DNA from: Oligoflexia bacterium
GTDB lineage: Bacteria > Bdellovibrionota > UBA1018 > CAIPTA01
DNA: 48,266 nucleotides
NCBI GenBank assembly: GCA_903867855.1
Contig: CAIPTA010000151.1
Span: 1-48,266, forward strand
Direction of reading: 5' to 3'
This document shows positions 43,685 to 48,266 of this stretch, in pieces. The notes beneath the pieces are model-generated. The model searched no databases. It was not told where the DNA came from and saw only the letters and a list, made by a program, of their open reading frames with translations. Position 1 is the stretch's first letter; every line of letters begins with the position of its first letter. The translations under genes were made by a program, and so were the position numbers.

Positions 43685-43711
43685 ATTATACGGCAACTAG
43701 GAAAGTCCTAG
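43685..43711 (-). promoter_or_regulatory. Promoter-like TATAAT box and hairpin before fliD
   Basis: Read on the minus strand, a perfect hairpin (CTAGGA / TCCTAG, 3-nt loop, 43697-43711) precedes GCCGTATAAT (43694-43685). The TATAAT could be a sigma70 -10 box. GCCG-TATAA also resembles the sigma28 -10 box GCCGATAA with one inserted base, but I see no matching -35 element at the right distance. The hairpin may instead end the upstream transcript. Confidence 0.35.
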
Positions 43712-43720
43712 CAAGAACTT

Positions 43721-45748
43721 CTACTCGGGAGAGTTCACGGGATCAGTGACTTCGGTGATGGCTGTTCCTTGTACCGTGAGAAGGTGGGCAGATCGTTTCA
43801 CACCAGTATCGGAGAATTGAAAATCCCCTGAGATTCCGGCAAAGCGGCCTTTCGAGATCAACTGTTCACGAAGTTGGGAGCGGGAATTTACGCTACCTGT
43901 TTCCAAAACCTGCTTCAGGATGGTGACGGCATCATAGGCCTGAACCTCGATGGTACCTGGCTGCGCCTGAAAGTACTTGACGAAGTTATTCTGAAATTCA
44001 ACGCTCGCTTTGTCTTGAGTGCTAGAAAAATAGGCGTCTACAAACAGTGACTTCTGAAGATAGTGGCCAGCACGCTGAATAATTTCGTTCGTATTCCACG
44101 TGTTGATTCCAAGTAAAGGAATATCATTTACATCTTGTACGGCAAAGTTCGGCGCGATTTGCCCAACTGCTTGTGGATCATCAGGAATGAAAACCGCATC
44201 AAAATCGACAATGGCTTTCGGCGCAAAATTTTTCAGTAGGCGCTCTCTTAAGCGCCCATGAACCTTCAATGTCTTCGCGTAAATATCTTGTCGGCGCTTT
44301 AGCTCCGTGAGCTCAATCGAGCGAGCTTCCATATATTCGAGGCCGAGCAGGCGCTTGATCTCATCTTGAAAGTCGGTGCTTTTGGGTTCATAGCGCTCAA
44401 TGCCCATAATCGCGCCGCCGCGACTTTCTACTGCATCCCAGAACAGGCGCACATATTGCTCGCCAAAATTATCCGAAGGAGCAACGATCGCGAATCGTTT
44501 ATATCCAAGCTTTTTCATCGAATAGTCTACGATCATCTCGATTTGTTGATTCGGCGTGAGGGCTACGGGGAAAATATAGGAGCCGAGCTTATCTGCATCT
44601 ACGCGCTGACTTAAACTGAGTAATGGAGTTCCAAGTTCTTGAGCCTTTTGCGCAACCAAGGGGAACTGCTTACTAAGAAGAGGTCCAACCACGGCCACGG
44701 CATGATCTTCTAAAATAAGTTTTTCTAGCGCCGCCTCGGCAGACTCCGGCGTTTCGCCAGAATCTCGAATCGCAAATTTTAGCTGATGGGATCCATTCGA
44801 ATCAGGCATTTCTTCATAAATATGAAGCGCCATAAACGCAGCATTCATGCAGAGGCGACCAAAGCGGGAAAACTTACCAGAGAGTGGTAGCAAGAGGCCA
44901 ATCGTATCGCCGGATACACTACCAAGACGCTGAATCTCATTCGATAGTTCTGTGGCTTTGGCGCGCAGAGGATGATTGTCTTGCGCTTTATCCAAAAACT
45001 CGTGCACGGTAGCTTCCGATTTTGCACTATCGCCCAAATACAAATAGCCGCGGGCAAGAATGAGCTGGTTGGCTAATGCCGCAGGGCTATTTTTAGGAAG
45101 TTCATCCGCGAGACTCACTAGCGAACTCACATCGGATTTCGCATCTGAATTAAATACTTTGCGGCTAGCATTGAATGCTTTTTGCAAATAAATATCGGTA
45201 CTCGTCGAATCTTTCGCGATCGCAGATGCGTGAAGATAGTCGATCACGGCTTGGAGATTGAGTTCCTTAGCGAGACTAATATTTCCACGCAAGTGATAGA
45301 AGCGAACGCGAGTATCAATATCAAGGGCGCCCGCATCCACGGCCTGCAGCGTATCGTAGGCTTCTTGCGTCTTCGAGCTTTGATAGAGCGCATTGGCATA
45401 ATTATAGCGCACAAGGTGCAGCGTGCTGTCGGTGGCCGCCACATTTTGCGACGCAATTTTTAGCGAGGTTTCAAACTCCTGCAATGCACCCGATAAATTC
45501 TTTTGCTGAAAAAAGATTAGTCCACGCAAATTGTGCGCTTTCGCCACCATTTTCTCGTGAACACTAGCGGGATCAAGACTGAGATAGGCCGATAGTTTTT
45601 GTAAGGATCCCGCAGGATCACCGCTCAAGTACGCGTGCTCCGCATCGAGATACTGACTATCACTCTCATCTGGTTTGATTGCACTCGCAGCAACACTCAC
45701 CAACACCGTGTAGGCAGCACAAAACAAAACCAAACCGAGTTTTTTCAT
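43721..45748 (-). CDS. TPR plus LpoA/Peripla_BP_6-type penicillin-binding protein activator
   Basis: This 675-residue secreted protein has a signal peptide ([23 protein letters not shown]) without a lipobox. Residues about 30-270 are TPR-like helices ([40 protein letters not shown]). From about 285 it has a periplasmic-binding-protein fold: [59 protein letters not shown]. The same architecture is found in LpoA, which activates penicillin-binding protein 1A. Its start overlaps the dnaJ stop by ATGA. An amino-acid-binding role is possible but no transporter genes are near. Confidence 0.82.
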   Translation of the reverse strand: MKKLGLVLFCAAYTVLVSVAASAIKPDESDSQYLDAEHAYLSGDPAGSLQKLSAYLSLDPASVHEKMVAKAHNLRGLIFFQQKNLSGALQEFETSLKIASQNVAATDSTLHLVRYNYANALYQSSKTQEAYDTLQAVDAGALDIDTRVRFYHLRGNISLAKELNLQAVIDYLHASAIAKDSTSTDIYLQKAFNASRKVFNSDAKSDVSSLVSLADELPKNSPAALANQLILARGYLYLGDSAKSEATVHEFLDKAQDNHPLRAKATELSNEIQRLGSVSGDTIGLLLPLSGKFSRFGRLCMNAAFMALHIYEEMPDSNGSHQLKFAIRDSGETPESAEAALEKLILEDHAVAVVGPLLSKQFPLVAQKAQELGTPLLSLSQRVDADKLGSYIFPVALTPNQQIEMIVDYSMKKLGYKRFAIVAPSDNFGEQYVRLFWDAVESRGGAIMGIERYEPKSTDFQDEIKRLLGLEYMEARSIELTELKRRQDIYAKTLKVHGRLRERLLKNFAPKAIVDFDAVFIPDDPQAVGQIAPNFAVQDVNDIPLLGINTWNTNEIIQRAGHYLQKSLFVDAYFSSTQDKASVEFQNNFVKYFQAQPGTIEVQAYDAVTILKQVLETGSVNSRSQLREQLISKGRFAGISGDFQFSDTGVKRSAHLLTVQGTAITEVTDPVNSPE

Positions 45749-46887
45749 CCGAAGAGTTCCTTCACCTTGCCAAGAAAGCTTTTCGCTAACGGTTGCGATT
45801 CCGCGCTGAAGCTTTTCTCCAACTCTTGCAACAACTCTTTTTGATGGTTGGTTAGCTTGGTTGGAGTTTCCACTAATATTCTCAGCAATTGATCACCGCG
45901 TCCATAGCCGCCCAAGCGAGCGAGGCCTTTTCCTTTCAGGCGCAGGGTTTGATGGCTTTGGGTTCCGGCTGGCACCTTCACCTTAATTTTTCCCTCGAGG
46001 CTTGGCACATCTATTTCAGCTCCAATGGAAGCCTGTGCGAAGGAGACGGGTACATCGCAAAGCACATTATCCCCATCTCGTTCGAAGATAGCGTGGGAGC
46101 GCACGTGAATTGCTACGTATAAATCACCGGGATGCCCACCGCGAGCGCCGCCGTTACCCTCACCAGAAAGTTTTAGGCGTTGACCAGTATCAATCCCAGC
46201 AGGAATCTTCACTTCGATCTTTGCTTTTTTCTGCGTGCGACCATGACCCTTACAGACATCACATGGATCTTTAATCACCACGCCCTCGCCATGGCAGGCC
46301 GGGCAGGGTCTTGCCACGCTAAAGAATCCTTGCTGATAGTGCACCTCACCAATGCCGCCACAGGTGGAGCAGCTTTGACCCTTTCCACTCTTAGAGCCGG
46401 TGCCTGAGCATTTTTCACAAGCAGCTTCGCGCCAGATTTCTAGCGTCTGCACTTTACCAAAGGCCGCTTCTTCAAAGGAAATATCTAATTGATAAGAAAG
46501 ATCTTCTCCCGGCTTACCGCCTTGGGAGCCTCTTCCACCACGGCGTCTCCCGCGACCGCCACCGCCTTGGCCGAAAATATCACCGAAAATATCACCGAAA
46601 ATATCGTTGATATTTTCGCCATCAAATCCACCATGGAAGCCGCCACCACCACCACCCATGCCACCAACGCCCGCATGTCCGAACTGATCATACGCACGGC
46701 GCTTTTCGGGATTGGAAAGCACTTCGTAGGCTTCAGAAAGTTCTTTAAATTTTTCTTCTGCTTCTTTATTGCCCGGATTTTTATCCGGGTGAAACTGAAT
46801 CGCCTTTTTGCGATAGGCTTTTTTTAAGTCGTCGGGGGTGACAGACTTGGGAACTTCCAAAATTTCGTAGTAGTCGCGTTTTGCCAT
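45745..46887 (-). CDS. dnaJ: Chaperone DnaJ
   Basis: This 380-residue Hsp40 stimulates the DnaK ATPase and delivers substrates. The ATG at 46887 ([10 protein letters not shown]) is preferred over a TTG two codons earlier. The J domain has HPD at 33-35. The Gly/Phe-rich region (about 70-115) includes an [11 protein letters not shown] repeat. The four zinc motifs [24 protein letters not shown] and CDVCKGHG are complete, and the two substrate-binding beta domains follow. It follows dnaK across two hairpins and is coupled to the LpoA-like gene by ATGA. Confidence 0.98.
   Translation of the reverse strand: MAKRDYYEILEVPKSVTPDDLKKAYRKKAIQFHPDKNPGNKEAEEKFKELSEAYEVLSNPEKRRAYDQFGHAGVGGMGGGGGGFHGGFDGENINDIFGDIFGDIFGQGGGGRGRRRGGRGSQGGKPGEDLSYQLDISFEEAAFGKVQTLEIWREAACEKCSGTGSKSGKGQSCSTCGGIGEVHYQQGFFSVARPCPACHGEGVVIKDPCDVCKGHGRTQKKAKIEVKIPAGIDTGQRLKLSGEGNGGARGGHPGDLYVAIHVRSHAIFERDGDNVLCDVPVSFAQASIGAEIDVPSLEGKIKVKVPAGTQSHQTLRLKGKGLARLGGYGRGDQLLRILVETPTKLTNHQKELLQELEKSFSAESQPLAKSFLGKVKELFG
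46572..46618. repeat. 12-bp tandem repeat and hairpin inside dnaJ
   Basis: The unit CGAAAATATCAC occurs at 46572 and 46584, and a near copy, CGAAAATATCGT, at 46596. An inverted copy, GATATTTTCG, at 46609-46618 makes a perfect 10-bp hairpin with the third copy (3-nt loop). It encodes the [12 protein letters not shown] part of the DnaJ Gly/Phe region. The direct repeats explain the repeated tetrapeptide, and the inverted copy arises from the ENINDIF codons. Confidence 0.85.
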
Positions 46888-46891
46888 ACTC

Positions 46892-46951
46892 AAAAACCGC
46901 CAAGCTCGATTTGAGCCAGGCGGTCTTTCTTAAAAAAGGTCCCTTGCGGGA
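46892..46951 (-). terminator. Tandem hairpins between dnaK and dnaJ
   Basis: Read on the minus strand, a short UCCC-GCAA-GGGA hairpin followed by six T residues comes first (46951-46932). A stronger one follows: ACCGCCTGGCTC / GAGCTTGGCGGT with a 5-nt loop (46924-46896), running into TTTTT. The second looks like a rho-independent terminator. It ends 5 nt before the dnaJ ATG, and its 3' arm GGCGG is the nearest Shine-Dalgarno-like sequence. Partial termination or translational control, lowering DnaJ relative to DnaK, is likely. Confidence 0.65.
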
Positions 46952-46960
46952 AATTACTGT

Positions 46961-48266
46961 TTAGAGCTCTTTGAAGTCGGCATCGATCACATCGTCTTTG
47001 CCGCCTTTGGTTTCTTGGGTCTTCTCATTGTCTGCATGCGTGTGAGCGCCGTTTCCATTAGGGGCAGCGCCATTTTCAGGAGTTGCTTGCTTATAGAGTT
47101 GCTCGGCCATCTTATTGGACGCTTTTTGCAAAGCTTCCGTGGCAGTTTTCATCCGGTTAGCGTCAGTGGTTTCAAGCGCTTCTTTTGCTTCTTTGAGGGC
47201 GGTTTCCACATCAGCTTTCGCAGCAGCGTCCACCTTGGCTTCATTCTCTTTTAGCGTTTTCTCTACAGAGTAGGTGAGACCATCGAGTTCGTTTTTGGCG
47301 TTAACCACTTTGCGACGAGCCTCGTCTTCGCTCTTATTCTTCTCTGCATCAGAAACCATTTTTTTGATTTCATCTTCGCTCAAGCCAGAGCTTGGAGTGA
47401 TCTGGATTTTTTGTTCTTTTCCAGTGCCCAAGTCTTTCGCCGAAACGTTCACGAGGCCGTTCGCATCGATATCGAAGGTAACTTCGATCTGAGGCATACC
47501 GCGAGGAGCAGATGGAATTCCAACTAGATCAAAGCGACCAAGCGGACGGTTGTCTGTTGCGAACTCACGCTCCCCTTGCAGCACATTGATGGTCACCGCA
47601 GTTTGGTTGTCTGCAGCGGTGGAGAAGGTTTGCGATTTTTTCGCAGGAATCGTGGTGTTCTTATCGATCAATTTCGTGAACACGCCGCCCAAGGTTTCGA
47701 TACCGAGAGAAAGCGGAGTTACGTCGAGAAGGAGCACATCTTTCACATCACCTTGAAGCACGCCGCCTTGAATCGCGGCACCAACGGCCACTACTTCATC
47801 GGGGTTAACGCCTTTGGATGGCTCTTTTCCGAAGATCTCTTTCACCTTCTCTTGCACTTTTGGCATACGGGTCATCCCGCCTACCAAGATCACTTCATTG
47901 ATTTCGCTCTTCGAAAAACCAGAATCTTTGATTGCGGTTTCGCAGGGCTTCACAAGTTTATCGATCAAATCGCTCACTAGCGCTTCGAGCTTCGAGCGAG
48001 AGAGGGTAACGTTCAAATGTTTCGGACCAGAAGCATCCGCAGTGATGAAGGGCAAGCTAACAGTGGTTTCTAGTGAGCTAGAAAGTTCGTGTTTCGCTTT
48101 TTCTGCCGCTTCTTTCAAGCGCTGAAGAGCCATTTTATCTTTGCGAAGATCGATGCCGCTTTCTTTTTTGAATTCATCGGCCAAGAAATCCATGATTTTT
48201 TGGTCGAAGTTACCACCACCCAAAAAGGTATCGCCGTTGGTGGATTTTACTTCGAATACGCCATCG
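46961..48266 (-). CDS. dnaK: Chaperone DnaK, C-terminal part (cut by window edge)
   Basis: The frame is open to the last base, so the gene continues past 48266. About 434 codons are present and the N-terminal third is missing. The remaining nucleotide-binding domain shows [24 protein letters not shown] and [10 protein letters not shown]. The linker [19 protein letters not shown] and the substrate-binding domain ([24 protein letters not shown]) follow, then the helical lid and the [20 protein letters not shown] tail. DnaK (Hsp70) folds proteins with DnaJ and GrpE. dnaJ follows after 73 nt. An apparent start at 48223 is only an internal TTG codon. Confidence 0.98.
   Translation of the reverse strand, partial: DGVFEVKSTNGDTFLGGGNFDQKIMDFLADEFKKESGIDLRKDKMALQRLKEAAEKAKHELSSSLETTVSLPFITADASGPKHLNVTLSRSKLEALVSDLIDKLVKPCETAIKDSGFSKSEINEVILVGGMTRMPKVQEKVKEIFGKEPSKGVNPDEVVAVGAAIQGGVLQGDVKDVLLLDVTPLSLGIETLGGVFTKLIDKNTTIPAKKSQTFSTAADNQTAVTINVLQGEREFATDNRPLGRFDLVGIPSAPRGMPQIEVTFDIDANGLVNVSAKDLGTGKEQKIQITPSSGLSEDEIKKMVSDAEKNKSEDEARRKVVNAKNELDGLTYSVEKTLKENEAKVDAAAKADVETALKEAKEALETTDANRMKTATEALQKASNKMAEQLYKQATPENGAAPNGNGAHTHADNEKTQETKGGKDDVIDADFKEL

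Noticed and set aside
1..48266. CRISPR arrays, insertion sequences, prophage or attachment sites
   Set aside because: I saw no regularly spaced repeats, transposase or integrase frames, or tRNA-end duplications. The tRNA-Ser has no adjacent integrase.

Overview
The window looks like chromosome from a flagellated, respiring Gram-negative bacterium. It encodes periplasmic SurA/parvulin chaperones, an LpoA-type penicillin-binding-protein activator, FliD/FliS and a full NuoA-N complex I. The mfd-parvulin-SurA order, the long TPR proteins and the TPR-LpoA hybrid next to dnaKJ resemble the former Deltaproteobacteria, perhaps Bdellovibrionota. This placement is an inference from gene content only.

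Layout. (1) Positions 1-2000 hold accessory genes: a small XRE regulator with a palindromic operator candidate, a secreted FISUMP-like protein ending in a strong terminator, and a tiny membrane protein. (2) Positions 2019-11841, minus strand, read mfd - parvulin - SurA-like - large membrane-anchored TPR protein - serS - tRNA-Ser(UGA). The tRNA starts only 7 nt after the serS stop codon. (3) Positions 11923-22511, plus strand, are a tightly coupled 12-gene operon of very divergent complex I subunits in the order A B C D H I J K L M M N, with no E, F or G. (4) Positions 22559-35839, same strand, are an orthodox 14-gene nuoA-N operon. A 47-nt spacer made of two back-to-back hairpins separates it from the first cluster. 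(5) Positions 35831-43649, minus strand, read fliD - fliS - FliT-like - TPR - GT9-like glycosyltransferase - unknown - histidine kinase - receiver protein. (6) Positions 43721-48266, minus strand, read dnaK (cut by the window edge) - dnaJ - TPR/LpoA-like.

The most interesting element is the divergent complex I-like operon. Its reading frames are intact and mostly overlap by 1-4 nt, so it is probably under selection. The iron-sulfur ligands of the NuoB-like (N2) and NuoI-like (N6a/N6b) subunits are all kept. The NADH module is absent. The NuoD-like subunit has Ile and Phe where the quinone-site His and Tyr should be. The NuoK-, NuoM- and NuoN-like subunits have lost the Glu and Lys residues used for proton translocation, and the NuoH-like and NuoA-like subunits have lost their conserved acidic loops. 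It has two NuoM-like subunits. It may be a repurposed complex I paralogue: a structural partner of the neighbouring complex I, or an iron-sulfur membrane complex with another donor and acceptor. Residue comparisons were made by eye against the orthodox copy in the same window.
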